DNA of 64,000 nt from Rubrivivax sp. (GTDB lineage Bacteria; Pseudomonadota; Gammaproteobacteria; Burkholderiales; Burkholderiaceae_C). This document shows, piece by piece, positions 34,201-41,692 of this stretch. Every line of letters starts with the position of its first letter. Position 1 is the stretch's first letter. The stretch covers positions 48,419 through 112,418 of the forward strand of contig JAURZM010000057.1 in assembly GCA_030653385.1 (NCBI GenBank), written 5' to 3'. Made by a program: the position numbers and the translations under genes. The notes beneath the pieces were generated by a model. That model searched no databases. It had not been told where the DNA came from and worked only from the letters and a program-made list of their open reading frames with translations.

Positions 34201-37200
34201 CTGCCGGCCAAGGTGGCCAGGCCCGAGATGCGCAGGTCGGTGACGTTGCCCCCCGAACTGAGGTTGATCGCGCCGGTGTTCGTCACCGTGCCCGCCAGGA
34301 CCAGGTCCGAGTTGTTGACGACGTTCAACGTGCCAGTGTTCGTCAGGTTGCTCAGGGTTGCCGTGTTGCCGCTGCGCGTGCGCACCTGGCCGCCGCTGGC
34401 GCTGGTGATCTGGCCACCGCTGATGACCGAGCTGCCGATCAGTTCGACCACACCGCCATTGATGGCGCTCAGCACACCACCCGCGCCCTGGCCGAAGTTC
34501 GTGCCGGTGATGACCACGGTGCCGGCGTCGGCGCGCACCAGGTTGTTGTTGGTGACCGCGCCCGTGCTGTCCAAGGTGAGCGCGTTGCTCAGATTGCCCA
34601 GCACCGTGCCGTTGTTGGTGAAACCGAAGTTCTGTCCGTCGCCGATGTTGCCGGCGCCTTGCAGGGTCTGGCCACTGCCCAGCGTCAGGCTGTCGCCCGC
34701 GACCACGCCACGCACGGTGTTGGCGGCGGCGTTGCTGAGGTTGATGACACCCGTGCCGGTGATCGACTGGTTGCCGTTGGCACGCAGGGCCGTCACGTTG
34801 CCGCCCGACTGCAGATTGAACACGCCGTTGTTGGCCAGCGTGCCGTTCAGGTTCACGCTGCCGTTGTTCTGGACCGTAAAGGTGCCGGTGTTGTTGACGT
34901 TGCCGATGCCGATGAGCTGCGACGAGCCCACCACCAGCTGGCCGCCGCTGGCGGTGGCAAAGGTGCCGCCATTCACGCTGGCAGCGTCGACGAAGCTGAC
35001 CTGCCCGCCGTTGATGGCGCTGACGACACCGCTGGCGCCCTGGTTCAGCTGCGTCTGCGCAACCCGGAAAGTGGCGGCGTCGGCACGAATCAGGTTGTTG
35101 TTGGTGGCGCTGCCCAGGGTCTGCAGGGTCAAGGCATTGCTGTGGGTGGCGATCCAGCTGCCGTTGTTGACCAGGTTCAGTGCCGTGCCACCACCGATGT
35201 TGCCTGCGCCCTGCACGGTGACGTTGGTGTCGGTGGTCAAGGTGTCGGCACCGGTGCCGACGATGCGGTTGGCAGCGGCGTTGGACATCGACACCAGCAG
35301 CGTGCCGGTGAGCGATCGGTTGCCCACCACTTCCAGGTCGGTCAGGTTGCCGCCCGACACCAGGCTCAGCGTGCCGTTACCCACCACGTCGCCCGCCAGC
35401 ACCAGCTTGGCGTTGTTGTCCACGCGCAGCGAACCCGTCAGGCTGCCGCCGGCCAGCGTGGCCGATTGGCCGCTGGTCACCGCAATGGCGCTGCCAGCGC
35501 CGCTGGTCAGCAAGGTGGCGTTGCCGATCACCGTGCCGTTCAGCAATTGCACCAAGGAACCGTTCACCGCCTCGATGCTGCCGCTGCCGCTGCTGATGGT
35601 CACGTTGCGGAACTGCAGCGTGCCGCCGTCGGCTCGCATGACGCCGTTGTTGACGACACCACCGCTGGTTTCCACCAGCAGCGGATTGCTCTGGTTGGCG
35701 ATGATGGTGCCGTTGTTGGTCAGCGCCAGCGTGCCGGCTGCGCCGATCTGGCCCCCACCACGCACCGTGACGTTGCTGCCCAAAGTCAGCGAATCACCGC
35801 TGGCATTGGCCGCCAGCAGGCGGTTCTGGAATGCATTGCTCAGTTCGATGACAGCGGTGCCGCTGATCGAACGTGCGCCACTCAGGCGCAGGTCGGTCAG
35901 GTTGCCACCCGACGACAGGCTGAGCGTGCCGTTGTAGGCCAGGTCACCGGTCAGTGTGGCGCCCGAGTTGTTGGCCAGGTTGATGGGGCCGTTGACCGTG
36001 CCGCCGCCCAAGGTGACCTGCGCGCCGCTGACCGCGGTCACCAGGCTGCCCGCACCGCTGACGGCGAAATTGGCGTTGTTGATGACGGCGCCGTTCAGCA
36101 GCTGAACCTGCGCGCCGTTCAGCGCCTCGATGTTGCCGCCGCCGCTGTTGACGGTGGTCTGCAGTTGCAGCGTGCCGCCGTCGGCTCGCAGCGTGCCGGT
36201 GTTGGTGACACCGCCCGCGGCGTTGATCAGCAGCCCGTTGCTGCTGCTGGCGATCACCGTGCCCTGGTTGACCATGGCAAACCCGGCTGCACCCGCGCCG
36301 ATGGTGCCCGAGCCCTGCAGCGTCTGCCCACTGCCCAGCGTGAAGGTGCCCCCCGCACCCGTGATGCGGTTGGCGCTGGCGTTGGACAACTGGATGGTGC
36401 CGGCGCCCAGGATGCTCTGCGCGCCGTTGATCACGATGTCGGTGGTGTTGCCCCCCGACTGCAACAACACCGTGCCGTTGTTGGTGAGCGTGCCGTTCAG
36501 CGTGATGGCGCTGTTGTTCACCAGGCGCAAGGTGCCGGTGTTGGTGACGTTGGCCAGGCTGTTGGCAAAGGCGCTGCTCGCGGTGGCCACGTCGCCAGCC
36601 AAGGTGCCGCCGGTGATGCTGCTGTTGTTCAGCACCACGGTCGACCCCGAGAGGCCTTCGATGACACCCGCCACACCCTGCGCAAAGGACGTGTTCAGCA
36701 GTGTCAGCGTGCCGCCGTTGGCGCGCAGCGTGTTGTTGTTGGTGACGCCGCTGCTGGTGTGGATCACCAGGCCGTTGGACGACGTCGCCTGGGTCAGGCC
36801 GTTGTTGACGAGCGCCAACGTGCCGCCGGCGCCGATCTGCCCCGAACCCTGCACCGTCTGGCCCGTGCCCAGCGTCAGCTGCGACACGCCATTGGCCACG
36901 ATGCGGTTGGCCACCGCATTCGACAGGTTGACCGAACCGCTGCCCAGCAGCGACACCACCCCATGGATCGACAGGTCGGTCAGATTGCCGCCTGAATTCA
37001 GGTTGATGTTGCCGCTGTTGGTGTTGCCGCCCAGCAGGCCCAGGCCCGCGTTGTTGGCGATGTTCACCGTGCCGGCGTTGGCCAGGTTGGTGGCGCCCTG
37101 GAAGCCCGTGATGTTGGCCACCTGGCCGAAGCTCAGTTGCGCCACGTCGGAGGCGCCGGGCACCAGACCGCAGCTCCAGTTGCCGGTGGTCGTCCAACTG

Positions 37201-37325
37201 CCGCTGGCGGGAATCCAGGTGCAGGTGGCTGCCAGGGCCGGCGCCGTGCCCAGGGTACCGAACAGGGCCAGTGCTGCCGCCAGGGCCAGGCTGCTTTTCT
37301 TCATCAAGGGGGTGCGCAGTCGCAT
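31257..37325 (-). CDS. giant secreted repeat protein with choice-of-anchor-D-like domains and PEP-CTERM-like tail
   Basis: Predicted surface or exopolymer-associated protein of 2022 residues. The signal peptide ends GTAPALAA near residue 33. From about 130 to 1150 run six tandem units, each built on SNAxANRI, LTLGSGQTLQGAG, LVNNGT, VTNNNLxRADGGTL and LSSGGNLTDL; five are about 180 residues and the last is shorter. These look like parallel beta-helix repeats. About 1400-1880 holds four NLGAVRVGAAAPSGAVSVTN-type units. The tail VPVPGTLPLLLAAGVVAWAV plus RRR resembles PEP-CTERM sorting signals, with Val for Glu. GGAGACGAGC precedes the ATG. No exosortase gene is in the window. Confidence 0.85.
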   Translation of the reverse strand: MRLRTPLMKKSSLALAAALALFGTLGTAPALAATCTWIPASGSWTTTGNWSCGLVPGASDVAQLSFGQVANITGFQGATNLANAGTVNIANNAGLGLLGGNTNSGNINLNSGGNLTDLSIHGVVSLLGSGSVNLSNAVANRIVANGVSQLTLGTGQTVQGSGQIGAGGTLALVNNGLTQATSSNGLVIHTSSGVTNNNTLRANGGTLTLLNTSFAQGVAGVIEGLSGSTVVLNNSSITGGTLAGDVATASSAFANSLANVTNTGTLRLVNNSAITLNGTLTNNGTVLLQSGGNTTDIVINGAQSILGAGTIQLSNASANRITGAGGTFTLGSGQTLQGSGTIGAGAAGFAMVNQGTVIASSSNGLLINAAGGVTNTGTLRADGGTLQLQTTVNSGGGNIEALNGAQVQLLNGAVINNANFAVSGAGSLVTAVSGAQVTLGGGTVNGPINLANNSGATLTGDLAYNGTLSLSSGGNLTDLRLSGARSISGTAVIELSNAFQNRLLAANASGDSLTLGSNVTVRGGGQIGAAGTLALTNNGTIIANQSNPLLVETSGGVVNNGVMRADGGTLQFRNVTISSGSGSIEAVNGSLVQLLNGTVIGNATLLTSGAGSAIAVTSGQSATLAGGSLTGSLRVDNNAKLVLAGDVVGNGTLSLVSGGNLTDLEVVGNRSLTGTLLVSMSNAAANRIVGTGADTLTTDTNVTVQGAGNIGGGTALNLVNNGSWIATHSNALTLQTLGSATNNNLIRADAATFRVAQTQLNQGASGVVSAINGGQVSFVDAASVNGGTFATASGGQLVVGSSQLIGIGNVNNTGTFTVQNNGSVNLNGTLANNGVFNLQSGGNVTALRANGNQSITGTGVINLSNAAANTVRGVVAGDSLTLGSGQTLQGAGNIGDGQNFGFTNNGTVLGNLSNALTLDSTGAVTNNNLVRADAGTVVITGTNFGQGAGGVLSAINGGVVELIGSSVISGGQITSASGGQVRTRSGNTATLSNLTNTGTLNVVNNSDLVLAGTVTNTGAINLSSGGNVTDLRISGLATLAGSGTTTFSDTTANRIVAHAPGAQLTIGAGQTVQGAGQIGAASAMSLINQGTITANRSNTLTVAMTGTATNAAGGLMQATTGTLILTSPLVNHGTLAANGGNVNASAGFSGSGTVLITGAGQMNVGAPSSTGTLTHNGSAAAGLALGANHLTVNSDYTNANAGSGNSFNRRANVTGAGQILAGGDAAQVLSGAGVTGGSSTNATLTIANVRVGANSFDVNIGNSGSTGPSLRGAIQTSVNGGNISDARLSGSGVTAGNYNAGGAGGAGSSQTITFTAASAGALAPLTGQAINLRSTFDNIADQKLNIVLAGGAAAYNAAVGSAAPSPVVLGNQRVGGSGSAALTISNTAATGAFSEDLRATFAGNTGAATNNSGIVNNLLAGTSNGSTMAVGVDTSSAGAKSGSVTVNYQTTGTVAGVANGLGVAGANAPQAVAVSGSVYQAASGALQTAPLSFGTIQVGQTVSQGLVVRNTATGAAGFVEDLNASFGASGNAQIIGAGSLSGILAGNNSTAGNGTMTVTVNATTAGALNSSIAVNYFSAGAVAGVSNGLGTLAVGSEAYGVSGLIETTGSVINQASPVVNTPTINLGAVRVGAAAPSGAVSVTNFATAAPQAALNASFGGTTGPITASGSFNLLDPGATNSSSLVVALNTATAGNFTGGGAGTATINFVSDASNVGGCAPSCTLSLAPQLVNVEGKVYTQAVGALATASVNFGVVRVGDTVTASNITINNTAAATALNDTLRADLSGLGGPFSGNGAVSDIVAQGNGQLAVGLSTSTAGIFSQTGTVGFTSQNADMADVSAGPDASLSVFAQVNNLANGDFDLLSGSGTLTQTGTSYELDLGTLVLGSTVSSTLQLDNDVSGPADDLSGLFDLLAADDFGYSGWTAVSGLGAGMASGAFSVNWMAGALGSYSDTIVFHGLGTNASDTVGLAQTRTLTIRASVIDAGGPPGAVPVPGTLPLLLAAGVVAWAVRRRTASAGAAR

Positions 37326-37362
37326 GCTCGTCTCCGGTTGAGCCTTGGACCGGACTGTGGGA

Positions 37363-37380
37363 GCCGACCATTAGTCGACC
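37363..37380 (-). promoter_or_regulatory. candidate SARP-type heptamer direct repeat
   Basis: On the minus strand GGTCGAC (37374-37380) is followed by GGTCGGC (37363-37369), start-to-start distance 11 bp, that is two 7-mers with a 4-bp spacer. This is the layout of known SARP sites. It lies about 40 bases before the giant surface gene and downstream of a SARP-type regulator gene. No good -10 is seen at the expected distance. Confidence 0.35.
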
Positions 37381-37475
37381 GCTAGCGCAGCGTTCCGCAA
37401 ACTGCCGCGGCGCGGGCGCCGCACCCCGCGAACAGGGGGTTCGCCCCGTGAATGCGGGGGCGCATGCGGCGCGAC

Positions 37476-40298
37476 TCAGGGTTCGGCCCGGGCCATCGCC
37501 ATGGCGCTGGCCATGTCCATCTGCGCACCCTGGGCCCACCACTGCAGCGCCTGCAGGCGCCCCGCCTGCGCCGCCACCAGGCGCCGGGTGCGGCGCGCCT
37601 CGGGCAGGTCTTCCTTGCCCAGCGTGCCGAATCGGCTGGCATAAAAGGCCTGGGCAAAGCCCATCAGGCGGGCGGCTGGCTCGGGCCGGCGCAGGTGCGC
37701 CAGGGTTCGCGGCAGGTTCCACAAGGCGTAAAACCATTCGCGCCAGCTCGCGGTTTCCCACGACAGCTCCAGGCACTGCCGGTAGTGGCTGGCCGACTCG
37801 GCAAAACGCCGCTGGTCGGCCAGTGCGTAGCCGGTGATGCTGTGCGTGAAAGCCAGCAGGCGGTGCTGGCCTTGCCGCGCAGCCAGGCCGCGCGCTTCTT
37901 CCAGCAACACCAGTTGCTCGGGTACACGGCGCAAAAAACCCAGCGCCAGCGCCAGGCCGGCCAGGCCGCTGGCGACACGCTCGGGCAGGCCGTGGTCCCG
38001 CCACAGGGCCAACACTTCTTCGTGCGCGCGCACGTTGGCTTGCAGGTCGTGGTCGCGCCGCAGGCACAGCACCGCGCGTGTGGTCAGGGACCAGGCCAAC
38101 GTGTCGGTCTGTTGGTACCGCCGCGCCATCGCCACCGCTTCGTCGGCCAGTTGCAGCACCTGCTCGGAGTCTTGACCCAGGCGCATCTTCACGCGGGCCG
38201 CGCAGCGCAGCGCGTGCGCACGCTCGACGCCATCGGCAGCAGCAAGCGCCAGGGCAGCTTCGTCCACGGCAGCCGCAGCGTGACAGGCAGCCGCTTCTCG
38301 CTGCCCGGCCTCGTAGCTGTGCATGGCCAGCAGGCCCTGCATGGCCGCGGTGTGGTGGCCGGGAGCGCGGCCCACCACTTGGCGCAGGTGGTCCAGGGCA
38401 CTGGGCAGCAGCAACAGGTCGTCCAGCACCGGGCGGATGGCCCACAGCATGTCGATGGCCTGCGCAGGGTTGGCACCGGGCAACGCCTCATCGGCCGCAC
38501 TGGCCAGAGCGCGCATGACGTTGCCCCAGTCAGCGCGCGCAGCCGCCATCGCGTCCTGCGGCGCCAGGGCGGCCGCCCACTGGGCCATCGCTTGTGCGTG
38601 TGCGGCCCGCAGCTTCGCCAGCCCGCCGGGCCCGGCCTGAAGGAAGACAAACTCGCGCATCGGCTCGAAGACCTGGTATCGGTGGCTGCCGTGAGCGTCG
38701 GTTCGCGGATACACCACTGAAGCCGCCACCAGCGCGTCTGCGCGCAGCGCCGCATCGCCCCGGCTCGGCGCCGGCGCGCCTGCTGCGTCGGTGAGCGACA
38801 GCAGCGCGGCCACCAGGCGAAGCGAGGCCCCGTCGTCACACGCCGCCAGCGCAGCCAGCAGCGCCTGTTCGCCGGCGGACAGCTGCTGCCAACTCCACCG
38901 CAGCACCTGCAACATGGACGCATGGCGGGCGTCGTCGGGCGCACGCGGGCCGCTGCGCGACAACCACGTCAGCGAAGGGCTCAGGCCGGCAGCCGGGCCC
39001 AGCATGTCGCGCATCTCCGCCAGGCCCAGGCTGCGCACACGTGCCGCCGCCAGTTCAATGGCCAACGGCAGACCGTGCAGGGCCCGCACGATGTCGGTCA
39101 CCAGAACCTGGTTGCCGGGTGTGAGTTGAAAGTCGCTTCGCACGGCCCGGGCGCGATCGACAAACAGCGCCACCGATGGATTGAGTGCCTGGTCCAACAG
39201 GCCGGCCTGGGCATCCGGCAGGTGCGATGGCAAGGGCAGGGGCAAGGCGGCCAGTGCGTGTTCGGTCTCCCCGTCCAGTTCCAGCGAACGGCGCGAAGTG
39301 ATCAGCAGGTGCAGCAAGGGCAGATCGGCCAGCCAGCGCGCCACCTCATCCCGCCCGGCCTCCACGAGTTGCTCGAAGTTGTCCAGCACCAGCAGTACCC
39401 GCCGCCCGGCCAGGGCGCCGGCCACCCGCTGCGCGGCATCGGCTGTGTCGGCGCCCACGTCCTGGCGCAGTGCGTGCAGCAGGGCGTCCAGCATCTGCTC
39501 GCGCTGGGTGCAGGCAGCCAGTGGAACAAAACTCACCAGGTTGAAGGCCGGGGCCACTTCGTCCTCGCCCTTTGCCAGCGCACGCGCCACCTCCACCGCC
39601 AGGCGGGTTTTGCCCGCACCGCCGGGGCCGCGCAAGACCACCAGCCGCTGTGTTCTCACCAGGCTGGTCAGCGTGGACCGGTCGGCATCGAAACCGATCA
39701 GCCGCGTCAGGTAACGTGGCAGGCGGGCCAGGGGCGGCAGCGGTTCGGATGCCAGTGGGGCCCGGCTCAGCGGCGCGCCTTGTGCACGCGCAGCCAAGGC
39801 TTCGGCCCTGGCCGCCAGGTGACCCCGTTCTTCCAGCACCCAGTTGTCGAAGTGACCCGGCAGGAGTTCGCCCTGGTAACAGGCCAGGGCAACATCGAAC
39901 CGCCCCTGTGCCAGGGCCTGGACGAAGGTTGACACGTCGCTGAGCAGCGCGCCGGGCGCCAGCCAGACGGCACGCCGATCGGCCATCAGCGCTGGCAGGG
40001 CGCCCGACGGGTCCTGCTGCGGCGATTCGAGCAAGGTGCGCAGCACCGACAGCGCCTGGCGCAGGCGGTTGCGCCCCGTGTCGAGGTCGACACCGGGCCA
40101 CAGCAGGTCCACCAGCTCTTCGCGCGGGTGCTGGCGCTGTGGCGCCAGGGCCAGCCGCGCCAGCATCAGCGTTGCGGCACGTGTGGGCAAGCGCAGCGGC
40201 CGGCCGGCACTGTCGCGCAGGTCGACGGCGCCCAGCAGCCGCAGGCGCCAGCGGGGCGTGGTGAAGTGGCTTGGGGCTGCGGGGTCGGGCTGGGTCAT
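37476..40298 (-). CDS. SARP-type transcriptional regulator (BTAD + NB-ARC-like ATPase + TPR)
   Basis: Large cytoplasmic regulator of 940 residues. Residues 1-95 resemble an OmpR-like winged helix (LRLLGAVDLRDSAGRPLRLP); up to 170 follows a bacterial transcriptional activator domain (DVSTFVQALAQGRFDVALAC). An STAND-type ATPase follows, with P-loop LRGPGGAGKTRLAVEVARAL, Walker B RRVLLVLDNFEQL and ITSRRSLEL. LPLAIELAAARVRSLGL marks the end of the ATPase. The last 450 residues are helical TPR-like. I start at MTQPDPAAPS; an upstream ATG at 40343 would add 15 residues. It lies 150 bases upstream of the giant surface protein on the same strand and may control it. Confidence 0.85.
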   Translation of the reverse strand: MTQPDPAAPSHFTTPRWRLRLLGAVDLRDSAGRPLRLPTRAATLMLARLALAPQRQHPREELVDLLWPGVDLDTGRNRLRQALSVLRTLLESPQQDPSGALPALMADRRAVWLAPGALLSDVSTFVQALAQGRFDVALACYQGELLPGHFDNWVLEERGHLAARAEALAARAQGAPLSRAPLASEPLPPLARLPRYLTRLIGFDADRSTLTSLVRTQRLVVLRGPGGAGKTRLAVEVARALAKGEDEVAPAFNLVSFVPLAACTQREQMLDALLHALRQDVGADTADAAQRVAGALAGRRVLLVLDNFEQLVEAGRDEVARWLADLPLLHLLITSRRSLELDGETEHALAALPLPLPSHLPDAQAGLLDQALNPSVALFVDRARAVRSDFQLTPGNQVLVTDIVRALHGLPLAIELAAARVRSLGLAEMRDMLGPAAGLSPSLTWLSRSGPRAPDDARHASMLQVLRWSWQQLSAGEQALLAALAACDDGASLRLVAALLSLTDAAGAPAPSRGDAALRADALVAASVVYPRTDAHGSHRYQVFEPMREFVFLQAGPGGLAKLRAAHAQAMAQWAAALAPQDAMAAARADWGNVMRALASAADEALPGANPAQAIDMLWAIRPVLDDLLLLPSALDHLRQVVGRAPGHHTAAMQGLLAMHSYEAGQREAAACHAAAAVDEAALALAAADGVERAHALRCAARVKMRLGQDSEQVLQLADEAVAMARRYQQTDTLAWSLTTRAVLCLRRDHDLQANVRAHEEVLALWRDHGLPERVASGLAGLALALGFLRRVPEQLVLLEEARGLAARQGQHRLLAFTHSITGYALADQRRFAESASHYRQCLELSWETASWREWFYALWNLPRTLAHLRRPEPAARLMGFAQAFYASRFGTLGKEDLPEARRTRRLVAAQAGRLQALQWWAQGAQMDMASAMAMARAEP

Positions 40299-40375
40299 GT
40301 CGACGCCATTCTGGCCGCGCCACCTTGTGCCATGTTGCGCCAATATGCGCCAGCTTGCGCAGGGCCTTGCCGCGC

Positions 40376-41578
40376 TCAGGGCCCGCGCAGCAGCGGCCGC
40401 AGCGCCAGGCTACCCAACACCGGCCCCAACGCCAGCCACGGCAGCAACTGCGCCAAAGGCACCGTCTGCGCCAGCCGAACAAACAGTTCGATCGACACCA
40501 CCGAGATGGCGAATCCGATGCTGTTGCTCAGCGTCAGCACGCTGCCCACGGCTTCGCGTGGGGCATTGGCCGCCGTCAGCGCGCTGAACTGGGGTGAATC
40601 ACCGGCCACCGTGACGCCCCACAACAGCAGCCAGGCCAGGAAAACGGGCAGCGGCGCCACCAGCGCCCAGGGTGCCAGCAGGCAGCACAAGCCGCTGAAG
40701 GCCAGGTTCACCGCAGCCACTGGCGCACTGCCGCGCCGCTGCGCCACCAGGCCGCCCACCACGCAGCCCACGGCGCCGGCGCCCAGGGCCAGGAAGGCCC
40801 ACCACGACACCGCCGTGCTGTCCGTCAAGCGGGTGGCCAGCACCAGGGGCAGCAGCACCCACAAGGTGTACAGCTCCCACATGTGGCCGAAGTAACCCAG
40901 CACCGATGCGCGCACCCGGCCGTCGCGCCACAGGCTGGCCAACGCCTGCAGCCGCAGCGGTGCCAGGCCCGGGCGCACAGCGGGCTCGGGCACCAGCCAG
41001 GTGACCAGCAGCCCGGCCAGCACCGCCGCCGCGGCCACCGCGATGAACACCGACTGCCAGGGCCAGTCCGCCCCCAACGCGCGCAGCGCGTGCGGACTGG
41101 CGCTGCCCAGCACCAAGGCACCCAGCAACCAGCCCAGCGCGGCACCCAGGCCTCGCGGGAACCACATCGACGCCAGCTTCATGCCCACCGGGTAGATGCC
41201 GGCCAGGAAAAAGCCGGTCAGCCAGCGCCAGCCCAGCAGTGCGGCAAAGTGGCCTGCACTGGCAGCCGCCGCCAGCGTGCAGCCGGCGGCTGCCAGTGCA
41301 CAGGCCAGGAACACACACCGGGCAGGAAAGCGGTCGGCCACGGTGAGCAGCGCAAACACCAGCGTGCCGACGATGAAACCCAGTTGCAGTGCGCCGGTCA
41401 AGGTGCCCACCGCCGCCTGGTCCCAGCCGAAGTTGCGCTGCAGGTCGGGCATCACCGCGTTGACGGCAAACCAGGGCGAGGTGCCCAGCAACTGCGCCAG
41501 CACCAGCACCGGCAGCACACGGCGCGGCGCGGCGGTGGTGGCTGCGGTCGCGGGGCTGGGCTGCTGAAGAGGTGTCAT
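40376..41578 (-). CDS. MFS transporter
   Basis: Major facilitator superfamily protein of 400 residues with 12 predicted membrane segments. It starts VLPVLVLAQLLGTSPWFAVN, and the loop 2-3 region is LLTVADRFPARCVFLACAL (a weak motif A). Family resemblance is to the cyanate/nitrate-type permease group, but the substrate cannot be told. The start is ATG 41578 after an upstream region shared with the EF-G-like gene. Confidence 0.85.
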   Translation of the reverse strand: MTPLQQPSPATAATTAAPRRVLPVLVLAQLLGTSPWFAVNAVMPDLQRNFGWDQAAVGTLTGALQLGFIVGTLVFALLTVADRFPARCVFLACALAAAGCTLAAAASAGHFAALLGWRWLTGFFLAGIYPVGMKLASMWFPRGLGAALGWLLGALVLGSASPHALRALGADWPWQSVFIAVAAAAVLAGLLVTWLVPEPAVRPGLAPLRLQALASLWRDGRVRASVLGYFGHMWELYTLWVLLPLVLATRLTDSTAVSWWAFLALGAGAVGCVVGGLVAQRRGSAPVAAVNLAFSGLCCLLAPWALVAPLPVFLAWLLLWGVTVAGDSPQFSALTAANAPREAVGSVLTLSNSIGFAISVVSIELFVRLAQTVPLAQLLPWLALGPVLGSLALRPLLRGP

Positions 41579-41692
41579 CGTGAAGGCAGCCGAAGACGGT
41601 AGCACGCAGGCCGGGGTTGCGTGGCAGGGCCGCTGCTCTTGTTCGTCGCACGGGCTTGGCATACGCTGGTCCGGCGCTGAAGGAGAACCCCC

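Noticed and set aside
33875..36935. Internal repetition that might suggest a CRISPR array or satellite DNA
   Set aside because: The units are about 540 bp, diverged, in frame and encode protein repeats; there are no short identical repeats with unique spacers.
33759..36995. Very long plus-strand open frames (over 1000 codons) opposite the giant surface protein
   Set aside because: They mirror the repeat codons of the minus-strand gene, have no ribosome site, and their translation is low-complexity Ala/Gly/Arg/Val. The minus-strand frame has a signal peptide, ordered domains and a sorting tail.
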